64,000 nucleotides of DNA from positions 434,001 to 498,000 of the forward strand of contig NZ_JAQMWP010000002.1 in NCBI RefSeq assembly GCF_030403745.1. Direction: 5' to 3'. Both the position numbers and the translations under genes were made by a program. Below the pieces are notes generated by a model that worked only from the letters and a program-made list of their open reading frames with translations, was not told the DNA's origin and did no database searches. This document shows, one piece after another, positions 1-9,360 of the stretch (positions within the stretch are counted from its first letter, which is position 1; every line of letters starts with the position of its first letter). This DNA is from Streptomyces sp. S.PB5. Its GTDB lineage: Bacteria; Actinomycetota; Actinomycetes; Streptomycetales; Streptomycetaceae.

Positions 1-675
1 CCAGGCGCTGATGAAGGTGTTGATGACCACCACCGTGATCGCGCCCCAGGCGGACGGCAGATACAGATACCGGAAGCGCTGCCACTCGTTCGCGCCGTCG
101 AGCATCGCCGAGTCCTCGATCTCGCGCGGGACCGCGAGGAACGCGCCGCGCATCAGCAGGACGTTGATGGCGCCGACGAAGCCGGGGAGCCAGACGCCGG
201 CCAGGCTGTCCACCAGGCCCAGGTCGCGGATGCTGAGGAACAGCGACACCATGATCGACTCGAAGGGGAACATCATGGAGGCGATCAGGACCACCCAGAC
301 CGCCCTGCGGCCCTTCCAGCCGGGCTTGGAGAGCATGTACCCGGCGGTGGTGGAGAAGACCAGCTGACTGGTGACCGACAGGGCGACCACGATCAGGCTG
401 TTCTTGATGTACGTGGCCACCGGGACCTGCTCGAAGACCGTGCGGTAGGCGCGCAGGGTGGGATCGTGGGGGAGCAGGGTGGCGTCGGCGCCGAAGACGT
501 CCTCGCCGGTGCCCTTCAGGGAGGCCAGGAGCTGCCACAGGAGCGGGCCCACCGTGAGGCCCAGGACCAGGAACAACAGCAGGTAGCGGACGACGAGTTC
601 GCGCGGGCGGCCGTAGTCGCGCAGGCGGGGCATCAGACGGCGGCGCTTGACCGCCGGGACGGTGGCCGTGGTCAT
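1..675 (-). CDS. Carbohydrate ABC transporter permease (MalG type), 3' part outside window
   Basis: Inner-membrane permease of a sugar ABC importer, the second of the usual pair. The reading frame starts at ATG 675 and is open to the left edge, so the C-terminus is missing. It has hydrophobic segments (LLLFLVLGLTVGPLLWQLL near the N-terminus). The cytoplasmic EAA loop that docks the ATPase is visible near the left edge (EDSAMLDGANEWQRFRYLYL). The start codon overlaps the stop of the upstream permease (ATGA), so the two are translationally coupled. No ATPase gene is seen here; Streptomyces sugar importers often share the MsiK ATPase encoded elsewhere. Substrate specificity is not readable from the sequence; the neighbouring glycosidases suggest a glycan-derived oligosaccharide. 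Confidence 0.9.
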   Translation of the reverse strand, partial: MTTATVPAVKRRRLMPRLRDYGRPRELVVRYLLLFLVLGLTVGPLLWQLLASLKGTGEDVFGADATLLPHDPTLRAYRTVFEQVPVATYIKNSLIVVALSVTSQLVFSTTAGYMLSKPGWKGRRAVWVVLIASMMFPFESIMVSLFLSIRDLGLVDSLAGVWLPGFVGAINVLLMRGAFLAVPREIEDSAMLDGANEWQRFRYLYLPSAWGAITVVVINTFISAW

Positions 676-1694
676 GCGTCGTCCTCCTTCGTCAGGCGCT
701 GCGCGAGCAGGGTCAGGCCCAACGTCAGCGCGAACAGGGCGACGCTGACGGCGGAGCCGTAGCCGGCGTTGCCGGTGATGGGGTCCAGGCCGACGTCCCG
801 GATGTAGAAGGGCAGGGTGCGGTCGGCGCCGCCGGGGCCGCCGGTGGAGCTGCCGAGCATGTAGATCTCGGTGAAGACCCTGAGCGAGCCGATGCCCGTG
901 AGGGTGCCGACGAGCATCATGGCCTGCCGGACGCCCGGGATCGTGATGTGCCAGAAGCGGCGGACCGCGCCGGCGCCGTCCATCTGGGCCGCCTCGTGCA
1001 GCTCCTTCGGCACGTTCCCGAGGGCGGCGAGGTAGAAGACCATGTACCAGCCGAGGCCCTTCCACAGGGTCAGGCCCATGGCGGAGAGCAGGATCAGCCA
1101 CGGGTCGGACAGGAACGGTATCGCCGACCTGATCAAGTGGGCCTTCTCCAGCCAGGTGTTGACCAGCCCGTCGTCCGCGAGCAGCCACTGCCAGCTCAAG
1201 CCCACGACCACGCTGGAGGCCAGCACCGGGGTGTAGAAGGCGGACCGGAAGAAGCCGATGCCCGGGAGGTTCTTCTCCACCAGCACCGCCAGCATCAGCG
1301 GCAGCAGCACCATCAACGGGACGACGATCAGCGCGTACAGCAGGCTGTTGCGGGTCGCCAGCCAGAAGTCCGAGTCGTCCAGCATCCGCGTGTAGTTGTC
1401 GAGCCCGACGAAACTCGCGGCGCCGCCAAGGGGTTTGGCGTCGGTGAACGACAGCAGGACGGTGTTGAGGAAGGGAAAGACTCCGAACACCACCGCGCAC
1501 ACGATCGCGGGTGCCGTCCACAGCCACGGCAGCCACCAACGGCGGTACATCGCCGCCCCGTTGGCGCCGGCGGAGGGACCGGGCAGCACCGCCCGGGCGA
1601 GCCGGCGGGCGCGGGCCGGGGTGGCCGTGCCCCGCGCGGAGCCGGAACTCTCCGCGCCGGGCACGGACACCGGCTTCGTGATCTGAGCCGTCAC
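672..1694 (-). CDS. Carbohydrate ABC transporter permease (MalF type)
   Basis: First permease of the sugar importer, 340 residues. I chose GTG 1694 because it lies 2 bases after the stop of the binding-protein gene and the protein from there begins MTAQITKPVSV. Upstream extension of the same frame is only the shadow of the binding-protein gene. There is a long polar N-terminal stretch of about 55 residues, then six predicted membrane segments. The EAA loop ELHEAAQMDGAGAVRRFW lies around residue 235. The order binding protein, MalF-type, MalG-type, with near-zero spacing, is the standard operon layout for family-1 carbohydrate uptake transporters. Confidence 0.9.
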   Translation of the reverse strand: MTAQITKPVSVPGAESSGSARGTATPARARRLARAVLPGPSAGANGAAMYRRWWLPWLWTAPAIVCAVVFGVFPFLNTVLLSFTDAKPLGGAASFVGLDNYTRMLDDSDFWLATRNSLLYALIVVPLMVLLPLMLAVLVEKNLPGIGFFRSAFYTPVLASSVVVGLSWQWLLADDGLVNTWLEKAHLIRSAIPFLSDPWLILLSAMGLTLWKGLGWYMVFYLAALGNVPKELHEAAQMDGAGAVRRFWHITIPGVRQAMMLVGTLTGIGSLRVFTEIYMLGSSTGGPGGADRTLPFYIRDVGLDPITGNAGYGSAVSVALFALTLGLTLLAQRLTKEDDA

Positions 1695-1696
1695 CG

Positions 1697-3073
1697 TCAG
1701 CCCGCCTGCTTCAGCAGCTCGTTCGCCTTGTCCTGGGCGTCCTTCACGGCGTCCGCCGCGCTCTTCTTGCCCTGCATGGCCAGCTGTACCTGCGCCACGA
1801 TCGCGTTCTGCACGGCCGGGGAGAGGTTGGTCTGGTTGGTGGAGGCCGTCTTGAGCTGGTCGGCGACGAGCTTGCGGGCCTGGGAGAACGGGTCGCTGCC
1901 GGTGACGTTCTGGAAGAACGGGTCGTTCAGCGACTCCGCGGTGGTCGGGAAGATCACCACGGCCGGGTCCTTGCACCAGGCCGTCTGGTTCTCGGCGTTG
2001 GTGAGGAACTCCGCGAACGACAGTGCCGTCGGCGCGTTCTTGCTCGTCGCGGCGACCGAGATGTACTGCGGGGCGCCGGCCGAGGCGCGGCCCAGCGCGT
2101 CGTACGGCTGCTGGCCGACGGCCGTCTTCGCGTACACCGACGGGCTGTTCTGCTTCACGAACCGCACGAAGCTCGGGTTCGTCGAACCGTAGGCCACCTT
2201 GCCCTGGCTGTAGAGCGTGGACGGGTCGTTGCTGGAGGACAGCGAGTCCTTCGGCATCGCGCCCTCCTTGTACAGCTTCGCCATCCACTCCACCCACTGG
2301 GTGGTGCGCGGGTCGTCGGCGAAGACGGCGGACTTGCCGTCGGCGGAGAGGACCTTGATGCCCATCTGGTCGAAGTCGGCCGGGATCCGCCAGATCGGGT
2401 TGGCCATCGTCGCGTAGAACTTGCCGTCGGAGGCCTTGGCGATCTTCTCGTAGTCGGCGAAGAGCCCGAACAACGTCGTCGGCGGCTTCGCCGGGTCTAT
2501 GCCCGCCTTCGCCAGCAGGTCCTTGTTGTACGTCAGGAGGACACCGCCGGTGTACCAGGGCAGCGTGGTGTGGATCGACTTGCCGTCGGCGTCCTTGAAG
2601 ACGGCGGACTTCCAGAACGACTCGACGAAGGGCCCCGCGGCGTCGGGGTCCTTGGTGCCGATGTCGAGCAGATAGCCGGCCTTGGTCAGGGCCGTCGCCG
2701 TCGGGGCGTTGACGTTGATGACGTCGGCCATCGTGCACGCCTGGGCGTCCGCGACCGTGCGGCTGGTGAAGGTGTTGTCGCCCGGGTCGTCGATCCACTT
2801 GACCTTGGTGCCGGGGTGGGCCTTCTCGAAGTCGGCGATCACTCCGTCGAAGAAGTCCCCGAAGTCCTTCTTCAAGTTGGTCGTCTGAAAGGTGATGTCG
2901 CCCTTGACCTCGCCGGTGAGCTTGCCCGACCCGACGTTCTGCTCGTCGACCTTGCAGCCGCCCGCCATGGCGTCCCCGCCGTCGTCGGAACCGCCGGACA
3001 GACCGCAGCCGGCGGCGGTCAGCGACAGGGCGGCGACACAGGTCAGGATGCGGGTCAGTCTCTTTGCGCGCAT
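1697..3073 (-). CDS. Extracellular sugar-binding lipoprotein of ABC importer
   Basis: Solute-binding protein, 458 residues from ATG 3073, which is preceded by GAGGACC at a good ribosome-binding distance. An in-frame start nine codons earlier lacks one. The N-terminus is basic, then hydrophobic, with lipobox LTAAGC (Cys23), so it should be a membrane-anchored lipoprotein. The body fits family-1 sugar-binding proteins (DFGDFFDGVIADFEKAHPGTKVKWID near the N-lobe). It leads the importer operon. The promoter region carries an operator-like palindrome at 3089-3103 shared with other genes of this locus. The ligand is unknown; given the mannosidase and GlcNAcase genes, an N-glycan fragment is a reasonable inference. 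Confidence 0.92.
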   Translation of the reverse strand: MRAKRLTRILTCVAALSLTAAGCGLSGGSDDGGDAMAGGCKVDEQNVGSGKLTGEVKGDITFQTTNLKKDFGDFFDGVIADFEKAHPGTKVKWIDDPGDNTFTSRTVADAQACTMADVINVNAPTATALTKAGYLLDIGTKDPDAAGPFVESFWKSAVFKDADGKSIHTTLPWYTGGVLLTYNKDLLAKAGIDPAKPPTTLFGLFADYEKIAKASDGKFYATMANPIWRIPADFDQMGIKVLSADGKSAVFADDPRTTQWVEWMAKLYKEGAMPKDSLSSSNDPSTLYSQGKVAYGSTNPSFVRFVKQNSPSVYAKTAVGQQPYDALGRASAGAPQYISVAATSKNAPTALSFAEFLTNAENQTAWCKDPAVVIFPTTAESLNDPFFQNVTGSDPFSQARKLVADQLKTASTNQTNLSPAVQNAIVAQVQLAMQGKKSAADAVKDAQDKANELLKQAG

Positions 3074-3088
3074 GTGATGGGTCCTCAC

Positions 3089-3103
3089 TGGTTCAATCAA
3101 CCA
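3089..3103. promoter_or_regulatory. Operator-like palindrome upstream of the importer operon
   Basis: TGGTTCAATCAACCA is an inverted repeat (TGGTT, 5-base spacer, AACCA), 16 bases upstream of the lipoprotein start. Related 15-mers occur at 8194-8208, 9328-9342 and 27442-27456, each beside a glycan-use gene. It is probably the site of the RpiR regulator encoded at 8297-9178; that assignment is inference. Confidence 0.6.
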
Positions 3104-3188
3104 ACTTCGACTCCGATTGATGAAAAGGTGGACCAGAATTCATCGGAGGTCAATGGTTTCCCATGTTGCTTTTAGGTTCCGTGCGAGA

Positions 3189-3860
3189 TCAGTGCCGGTG
3201 CTCGTGGTCCGGGTGCGAGGGGTCGCCGGGGTGCTCGTGTCCCGGGGCGTACACGACATCGGCCCGAGCCTGGTCCAGCCAGTCGAAGAAGGCGCGGTGG
3301 CCCGCGGCGCGGCGCAGCTCGCCGGCGATGCCCTCGCGGACCTGGTCGTACGGCAGGAGGTCGGAGGTCTCGCTGAAGGGGTCGGCGCCGCGGCTCAGCG
3401 CCTCGGGGGTGAGGAAGCGGTCCCGGTTGCGGTCGTAGTAGTCGTAGAGCGCTTCCTCGGGTATCAGCTGCTCGCGTTCCAGTTGTTCGAGGAGGGTGCG
3501 AGCGGCCGGGGAGTGGGCCAGCGCGACGGCCACGATGCTCCCGAGCTCCGCAGGGGAAGCCGTGACGGTCCGCTGCTCGTCGGGTGCGGCGCCGTCGTGG
3601 CTTGTCGCGCCCCGCGGCGGAGCCGTACCTGGATTCAGCCCCGGGCCGCTCAGGCCGCGCCGTGCGCAGGCCTGCCGGGCCAGCTCGTCGACGACCACCA
3701 CCTGCGTCGCCCAGCGCCTTCGTTGCCGCTCGGCCCGGGCGAACGCCTCCGGTCGGGCCTCGTGGTCTCGGGCCGGGACGGCCTCCAGCAGGGCGTTCAC
3801 GCGATCCCGGGACACGACCGTCCCGTTCACCGTCGCCGCGTGGTGTTCATGGTCGCTCAC
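3189..3860 (-). CDS. Small SurA-N/PpiC-like helical protein, function unknown
   Basis: A 223-residue protein with no signal peptide. Its start overlaps the stop of the mannosidase gene (ATGA), so it is the second gene of that operon. The N-terminus (TVNGTVVSRDRVNALLEAV) resembles the opening of the chaperone domain found in SurA/PpiC peptidyl-prolyl isomerases. The middle (EEALYDYYDRNRDRFLTPEA) also resembles the helical region before the isomerase domain, but no parvulin catalytic domain follows. The C-terminus is rich in His, Asp and Pro and could bind metal. I do not recognise a specific function; a chaperone or accessory role for the co-transcribed mannosidase is only a guess from position. 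Confidence 0.75.
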   Translation of the reverse strand: MSDHEHHAATVNGTVVSRDRVNALLEAVPARDHEARPEAFARAERQRRRWATQVVVVDELARQACARRGLSGPGLNPGTAPPRGATSHDGAAPDEQRTVTASPAELGSIVAVALAHSPAARTLLEQLEREQLIPEEALYDYYDRNRDRFLTPEALSRGADPFSETSDLLPYDQVREGIAGELRRAAGHRAFFDWLDQARADVVYAPGHEHPGDPSHPDHEHRH

Positions 3861-6800
3861 GGTTGCACCTCCAGCTCCACGGCCTCCGTGTAGGCCACGC
3901 AGCCGTGCCAGCCCACCTTCGCCATCAGCCAGTACGACCCCGGCGGCACCGCCGACCCGTCCACTTCGATCACCGCCTCGGTCTCCTCCCCGCCGGCCAC
4001 CGTGAACCCCTGGACGCCCGGTGCGACCCCCGCCCAGGTGCCCCAGGAGGACACCGCCCAGAGGGCGCCGCTGACGGGCCCCCGGGTCGTGTTGCGCAAG
4101 GTCACCGGGACACGGACGCGTTCGCCCCGCCGTACGGCAACCCGTTCGACTCCCAGCCGGGACACGAGCGTCGGTCCGGTGTGACCGTCCGGGACGTCCA
4201 GGGCCACCACGTCCTCGTACGTCTGCCCGCGGTACGTCAGCCGGGCCGCGAGCCAGTGGCGGCCGGGCTCGGGGGCGGGTGGTGGGGTGACCGTGATCTC
4301 GGTGAGGGTGAAGCCGCCGGGGGCGAGGGAGTACGGCAGCTCCGCGGGCTCGGTGGACCAGCCGGGCGGCGCCTCGAAGGTGACCGTGCCCGACACCGGT
4401 GCGTCGGTGAGTTCCGAAGCGACACGGAGGGTCGCCGTGACGGGTCCGGAGTCGTGGACGGTGAGCGTCGTGGGGGAGACGTACACCGTGACCGGCATGT
4501 TGCCGCGTGGGGCGGGGCCGGAGTTGTGGAGCCAGTAGCGGGTGTGGACGGGCTGGGCGGGTTCGGCGGCGGCCACACCGGGGCCGGGTGCCGCGGCGGC
4601 CCCCTCGGCCGGTGTGGCCCCTTGGGTCGGTGTGGCCCCTTGGGTCGGTGTGGCCCTTTGGACCGGCGTGGCGAGCACCGTCGCCACCTCGAAGCCCTCC
4701 AGCTCGATGCCCAGGACCCCCTCCGCCCCCGGCGCCAACGGCTCCCCGGGCCTCTCCAGTACGTCGGCCCGCGCGCCCCGCGTCCAGCCGTGCGGCCGGA
4801 CCACCCGGGCCCGCACCGGGCGGCCGTTCACCTCGTGCACGCGGACGACCACCCCGCTGCCGGGGTCCGGCCGGCCGGTGCCGCCCCGGGCGAGGGGCGA
4901 GCCGACCGGCTTCAGGGCGTCCAGCAACACCTCACCGGCGGGCTCCAGTTGGAGCAGAGCGCTGTTGCGGGGCAGCAGGGCATCCTTGGTCCCGGCCCGT
5001 ACCCGGGCGGTGAGGGGGTGGTTGAACTCATGGCCCCGCATGGGGAGTCGGCCTTCCCGCCAGTCGCCCTCGCCCGCCACCACCGCGTACTCGAAGGTGT
5101 GCGACCACCGCTGCAGCTGGAACGCGGAACCGTCGGGGGCCGTGCGGCGCGGCGGGTCGACCCAGATGCCGGAGGGCCAGCCGGTGCAGGAGCGCATGAG
5201 GGACATGTAGAGGTCGCCGGACGACGTGACCACGCAGCCGGGCGTGCCCCGGTTCAGGACCGTGAAGCTCCGGCCGTCCCAGGCGTCGCCCGGCGGCAGG
5301 GCCTCGCCGCCGCCCGCCGCGGTGGCCGTGACGGTGAAGTCGTCCAGGTCGGCGATGAGCGCGTCGACCGCCTTGGCGTCGTCCGCGCCGCCCGCCACGA
5401 CGAGCAGCGGCAGCCGCTCCAGGTCCCGCAGATCAGCGCCCGGCACCCACTCCTCCCGCAGCGAGGCCCGCGGCGCGACCCACACCGCCGCCACGTCCCG
5501 CTCCGCGAGCTGCCGCCGCAGTTCGCGCCCGGCGGCCGGATCCCAGCCGAGGGCCTCGGCGACCACGGAGTTGCGGTCGGGGCCGCCGACGGCGATCCGG
5601 ATGTCGGGGAGGTTGGAGTCGACCTCCAGATCGCCGTAACGGGGGCCGCCCGCGATGGTCGAGGTCGCGGTGACCCCGGCCCGGACCAGCGCGGCGGCGA
5701 GCTCGGCGCCCAGCTCACCGGCCACGTCCCAGTCGGCGTAGATCAGCTCGGCGACCCCGATCGAGCGGTGCCCGAGCAGCGCCCCGGAGCCGTCCCGCAC
5801 GGCGACCCGCGCGGTGGACCCCAGCCCGAACCAGGTGTTCGCCGGGTTGTCGAGCGTCCACGGGAACTGCTCGCTGTCCACCTCCACGAACCCGAAACCG
5901 CGCCCGATGACCGCGTCCGCCACCTCGTGCACCGGCAGTCCGCCGCGCACGTCGGACGGCCAGCGCACCCGGATGAGCCGGTCGGCACCGTCGTACCCGT
6001 CGACGGTCGTCGACACGTCGAGCCGGTCGACGCCCTGCCAAAGGGTCAGCCGCTGGGTGTACTTGAAGAGCCCGAGGTCGCCGCGGACGGTGACGCGCTG
6101 TCCGGCGGGGGAGTGCGAGACCTCGACCTCGGCCTCGACGTCCCTGCTGCGGGCGGCAGTCGTGCCCGTCGGTGTGAGATGCCAGGGGCCCTCACCGAAA
6201 CGCGGGTGCCTCGGGTACTCCTCCTGTACGACGAGCTCGTTGCCGATGTCGCCGGGGCGCAGCAGCTCGCGGCCGCCGCCCCCGTGTGACCGCAGGCTGC
6301 TGACGCCGCCGCCGCGCGCCGGGTCGACCGTCAGCTCGTAGAACTCGTTGCGGATGGAGGCCCCTTCGGCCGCCGTCCACCCGGAGACGCTGCCCTCGGC
6401 GAGCGGTACCGCCTTCAGGCCCAGCCCCGGGACGTCCGGTACGACGACACTCAGCCGCCCGTCCTCCTCGCGCACGGAGGGCAGCGGGAGTCCGGTGCTC
6501 TCGTCGACCGGCAGGAGGCCGCGGTCCTCGACCGCCAGCACGTCCTTCCGCGTCCAGGTCGCGGAGTTGAAGACGACGAGGTCGGCGCCGTCCCCCGGCA
6601 GCGGGATCACCCGGTCGGCCAGCGCCTGCGTCGCATCGGCGTGCACGGTCTCGGCGAGGTCGTACAACTCCCGCCAGCCGGTGAGGAGATCGATGTAGAC
6701 CTGGTCCGACTCCGAGCCGGTGATGGCGTCGTGATGGGCGCCGTAGACCAGTTGCCGCCAGGCCTTGTCCAACGCCGCGTCGGGATAGGGGTGTCCGGCC

Positions 6801-8143
6801 GTGAGGGAGGCCAGCGTCGCCCAGGCCTCCGCGTCGGCGAGGAGCGTCTCCCCGTACCGCTGGGCCTGTTTGGTGTCGATGTAGGAGACGTCCTTGCCGG
6901 TGTAGACCGGGTTCATGTCCCGGGTCTGCGGCGAGGCCCTGCGGCCTTCCTCGTCGAGCTGTGCGCGCACGGCGGCGAAGAAGTCGCGGGGGATCGCGCT
7001 GATGAACCGGGGCCAGACGTAACGGGCGTTCCAGTTGCGGTGGATGTCCATCACCCAACGGCACGGCGGCGCGTAGTCCCCGCCGACCGGCAGCATCACA
7101 TTGCGCGTGAGCGCGACCTTCTTCAGCCCCTTGAACAGCTTGAACGCGGCCTGCTCCGCCTGCGGCAGGGTAGGCGCGTTGTCGATCGCCCAGCCCGCGC
7201 CGTAGTGGTTGACCATGTAGGCGGTGAGGATCCCGCGCCCCGAGGGGGCGATCCAGTCGAACTCGGCCGGGAACTGCATCCGTTGGGGATCCCGCGGCTC
7301 CTCCCCGAAGACGGACAGCGTCGGCCCCCACTGGTGGAACGGCCCACGCGCCCAGGAACTCGACGTCACCCCCGCGTCCGCCATCAGCCCCGGGAACTGC
7401 GGATCGTGCCCGAACGCGTCGAGCTGCCAAGCGGTCTCGGGCGACGCCCCCATGATCCCGCGCTGGTATCCGTCGCCGTACAGCGCATTGCGTACGGTGG
7501 CCTCGGCGCCGGTGAGATTGGTGTTGGGCTCGTTGTAGGTGCCGCCCATGATCTCGACGCGCCCGGTGCGGATCAGCTGGCGCAGAAAGGCGCGCTCCTC
7601 CGGGAAGGCGTCCCAGTAGGGCTTGAGGTAGTCGACCTCCGCGAGCACGAAGGTGTACGCCGGGTCGCGCCGCGCGAGGTCGCAGTGGGCGCGGACCAGG
7701 CTCATCCCGGACTGGCCGCGGGAGTCGAAGGTGCGGGCCGGCAGACCGGTCGTGGCCGGGTCGTCGGCGACGTCCCAGGTCTCGGTGTAGGCGGCCTGGG
7801 TATTCCACCACACGGGGTCGTAGTGGAAGTGGCTGACCATGAACATGGTCCAGCCGGGCTCGGCGGCGGTGAACGGGGCGGTGTGCCGGGCGGTCTCGTC
7901 CCCGTCGACGGCGACGACCGTGATCTCGTCGCCCTCGCCGGTCACGGGTATCTCGGCGCGTGCGGTGCCGTCGTCCGATGTCGTGACCAGGGTCTCTCCG
8001 ACGCTGGTCAGACCGCCCCGGCCCGCGGCCGTGAGACGGACCGTGCGGCCCGGGACGTGGCTGATCTCGGCGACCACGACCTGGTACGGCTGCGCGGCGG
8101 TTCCGACGAAAAGCTCGGTCGACTCGACAGAGGTGACGCGCAT
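3857..8143 (-). CDS. GH38 alpha-mannosidase with C-terminal NEW3-type domain
   Basis: A 1428-residue glycoside hydrolase family 38 protein expected to remove alpha-linked mannose. The start at ATG 8143 has GTAGGAGA upstream; a longer in-frame start 14 codons earlier does not. The metal-binding HFHYDPVWW motif is near residue 104 and the WQLDAFGHD motif, containing the predicted nucleophile Asp, near residue 240. GGTYNEPNTNLTGAE lies between them. The C-terminal quarter carries beta-sandwich repeats ending in a NEW3-like domain (VPVTLRNTTRGPVSGALWAV), joined by an Ala-Thr-Pro-rich linker encoded by 18-bp tandem repeats. No signal peptide is visible, so it is probably cytoplasmic and acts on imported oligosaccharides. 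Its promoter region has its own operator-like palindrome. Confidence 0.9.
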   Translation of the reverse strand: MRVTSVESTELFVGTAAQPYQVVVAEISHVPGRTVRLTAAGRGGLTSVGETLVTTSDDGTARAEIPVTGEGDEITVVAVDGDETARHTAPFTAAEPGWTMFMVSHFHYDPVWWNTQAAYTETWDVADDPATTGLPARTFDSRGQSGMSLVRAHCDLARRDPAYTFVLAEVDYLKPYWDAFPEERAFLRQLIRTGRVEIMGGTYNEPNTNLTGAEATVRNALYGDGYQRGIMGASPETAWQLDAFGHDPQFPGLMADAGVTSSSWARGPFHQWGPTLSVFGEEPRDPQRMQFPAEFDWIAPSGRGILTAYMVNHYGAGWAIDNAPTLPQAEQAAFKLFKGLKKVALTRNVMLPVGGDYAPPCRWVMDIHRNWNARYVWPRFISAIPRDFFAAVRAQLDEEGRRASPQTRDMNPVYTGKDVSYIDTKQAQRYGETLLADAEAWATLASLTAGHPYPDAALDKAWRQLVYGAHHDAITGSESDQVYIDLLTGWRELYDLAETVHADATQALADRVIPLPGDGADLVVFNSATWTRKDVLAVEDRGLLPVDESTGLPLPSVREEDGRLSVVVPDVPGLGLKAVPLAEGSVSGWTAAEGASIRNEFYELTVDPARGGGVSSLRSHGGGGRELLRPGDIGNELVVQEEYPRHPRFGEGPWHLTPTGTTAARSRDVEAEVEVSHSPAGQRVTVRGDLGLFKYTQRLTLWQGVDRLDVSTTVDGYDGADRLIRVRWPSDVRGGLPVHEVADAVIGRGFGFVEVDSEQFPWTLDNPANTWFGLGSTARVAVRDGSGALLGHRSIGVAELIYADWDVAGELGAELAAALVRAGVTATSTIAGGPRYGDLEVDSNLPDIRIAVGGPDRNSVVAEALGWDPAAGRELRRQLAERDVAAVWVAPRASLREEWVPGADLRDLERLPLLVVAGGADDAKAVDALIADLDDFTVTATAAGGGEALPPGDAWDGRSFTVLNRGTPGCVVTSSGDLYMSLMRSCTGWPSGIWVDPPRRTAPDGSAFQLQRWSHTFEYAVVAGEGDWREGRLPMRGHEFNHPLTARVRAGTKDALLPRNSALLQLEPAGEVLLDALKPVGSPLARGGTGRPDPGSGVVVRVHEVNGRPVRARVVRPHGWTRGARADVLERPGEPLAPGAEGVLGIELEGFEVATVLATPVQRATPTQGATPTQGATPAEGAAAAPGPGVAAAEPAQPVHTRYWLHNSGPAPRGNMPVTVYVSPTTLTVHDSGPVTATLRVASELTDAPVSGTVTFEAPPGWSTEPAELPYSLAPGGFTLTEITVTPPPAPEPGRHWLAARLTYRGQTYEDVVALDVPDGHTGPTLVSRLGVERVAVRRGERVRVPVTLRNTTRGPVSGALWAVSSWGTWAGVAPGVQGFTVAGGEETEAVIEVDGSAVPPGSYWLMAKVGWHGCVAYTEAVELEVQP
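4611..4664. repeat. 18-bp tandem repeat in the mannosidase linker
   Basis: Two exact copies and one diverged copy of GGTGTGGCCCCTTGGGTC, encoding on the minus strand the repeating linker ATPTQG. The repeat keeps the frame, so copy-number change would only alter linker length. Confidence 0.8.
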
Positions 8144-8192
8144 GGGTCTCCTACGAGAGTGCTCGGCGGAGCCCCATCCTGGCATCGCCGGG

Positions 8193-8209
8193 ATGGTTCA
8201 AACAACCAT
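8193..8209. promoter_or_regulatory. Operator-like palindrome upstream of the GH38 gene
   Basis: ATGGTTCAAACAACCAT is a perfect inverted repeat around the central base, 50 bases upstream of the mannosidase start. It matches the site before the importer in 14 of 15 core positions. It lies between the convergent-side end of rpiR and the GH38 gene, so it should control GH38 and the downstream small gene. Confidence 0.6.
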
Positions 8210-8296
8210 CTACGCGTGTTCTCGATGAATCATCTATGCAATATCACTGCCCTCGTCGGGCCGCCGTCGGGTCGTCGGCGGGTCATCGCCGGGTCG

Positions 8297-9178
8297 TCAG
8301 CGGGTGCGCCGGCCCTTCGCCGAATGCTGCGGCACGATGTGGTCGGTCAGGGCCAGCGAGGCGCTCGCGCGCTGGTAGGAGAGCTGGGCGACCCGGACGT
8401 ACAGGCAGTCGAGCAGCACCAGGACGGAGTGGCGGCCGCCGATTCCGGTGAGGAAGTTGGTCTCCGAGGCGGAGGAGACGAGCCGGATGTCGGCGGCCTT
8501 GGCGAGCGGTGAGCGCGGGTCCGAGGTGATCGCCACCGTGGTGGCGCCGCGCTCCTTCGCCAGCTCGAAGGGCTCGATGGTCTCCCGGGTGGCCCCCGAG
8601 TGCGAGATGCCCACGGCCACGTCCGCCGGGGTGAGCAGGGCGGCGGAGGTGGCGCCGCCGTGCACCTCGGTCCAGCCGCGCACCGAGCAGCCGATCCGGA
8701 ACAGCCGCGTCTCGGTCTCCAGCGCCACCGCCCCGCTGCCGCCGGTGCCGTACAGGTCGATGCGGCGGGCCCGGGCCACGGCCTGCGCCGCCCGCTCGAT
8801 CGCGTCGAGGTCGATCCGGTCGATGGTCTGCTGGACCGCGCGCAGATCGGCACTCCCGACGACCTGCACCACCCGCTCAAGGCTGTCGTCCGGGGAGATG
8901 TCCGGGCCGATCTCGGCGGTGCCCCAGTCGGAGACCTGGCCGCGGCCGCGCTCCTGGGCCAGTTCGATCAGCAGATGCTGGTAGGAGTCGAGGCCGATGG
9001 CCCGGCAGAAACGGGTCACCGTCGCCTGGGAAGTACCGGTGCGGCGGCCCAGTTCGGCGGCCGAGCAGTGGGTGACGGCGGCCGGATCCTCCAGGATCAG
9101 CTCGCCGACCTTGCGCAGGGAGCCGGCCAGCCGGGGCAGTTCGGTGCGGATCAGTGTCGTGACGTCCGTCGGAGGCAT
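8297..9178 (-). CDS. MurR/RpiR family transcriptional regulator
   Basis: A 293-residue regulator with an N-terminal RpiR helix-turn-helix (AELGRRTGTSQATVTRFCRA, about residues 40-60) and a C-terminal SIS phosphosugar-binding domain (YGTGGSGAVALETETRL about 148-164, and the second loop VGISHSGATRETIE). The family senses phosphorylated sugars. It is divergent from the SIS-domain gene at 9361, with an operator-like site between them, and sits inside the mannosidase/importer cluster. It is the best candidate to bind the 15-bp palindromes found here. No clear ribosome-binding site precedes ATG 9178, so it may be translated from a short leader. Confidence 0.9.
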   Translation of the reverse strand: MPPTDVTTLIRTELPRLAGSLRKVGELILEDPAAVTHCSAAELGRRTGTSQATVTRFCRAIGLDSYQHLLIELAQERGRGQVSDWGTAEIGPDISPDDSLERVVQVVGSADLRAVQQTIDRIDLDAIERAAQAVARARRIDLYGTGGSGAVALETETRLFRIGCSVRGWTEVHGGATSAALLTPADVAVGISHSGATRETIEPFELAKERGATTVAITSDPRSPLAKAADIRLVSSASETNFLTGIGGRHSVLVLLDCLYVRVAQLSYQRASASLALTDHIVPQHSAKGRRTR

Positions 9179-9327
9179 GAGGAGAAGGTATCAGCCACCG
9201 CTCAGACGGCTCGGTGAATACCAGTACCGACTGTCGGCGCGACGGGCCGGATGCCGGACGATTGCCGGGCGATTGAATGCATCACCCATCTTGTGGTTTA
9301 TTGATTCACCGATGGAGATGTATAGGG

Positions 9328-9342
9328 TGGTTCAATCCATCA
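9328..9342. promoter_or_regulatory. Operator-like site between rpiR and SIS genes
   Basis: TGGTTCAATCCATCA matches the 15-bp palindrome of this locus with a weaker right half. A further degenerate copy (TGGTTTATTGATTCACC) lies at about 9293-9309. The position suits control of both divergent genes. Confidence 0.5.
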
Positions 9343-9360
9343 GTGGGGAGTGAGTGCCGC

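Noticed and set aside
672..2798. Long 708-codon minus-strand frame reaching from the MalF-type permease into the binding-protein gene
   Set aside because: The upstream half is an out-of-frame shadow of the lipoprotein gene; the permease starts at GTG 1694.
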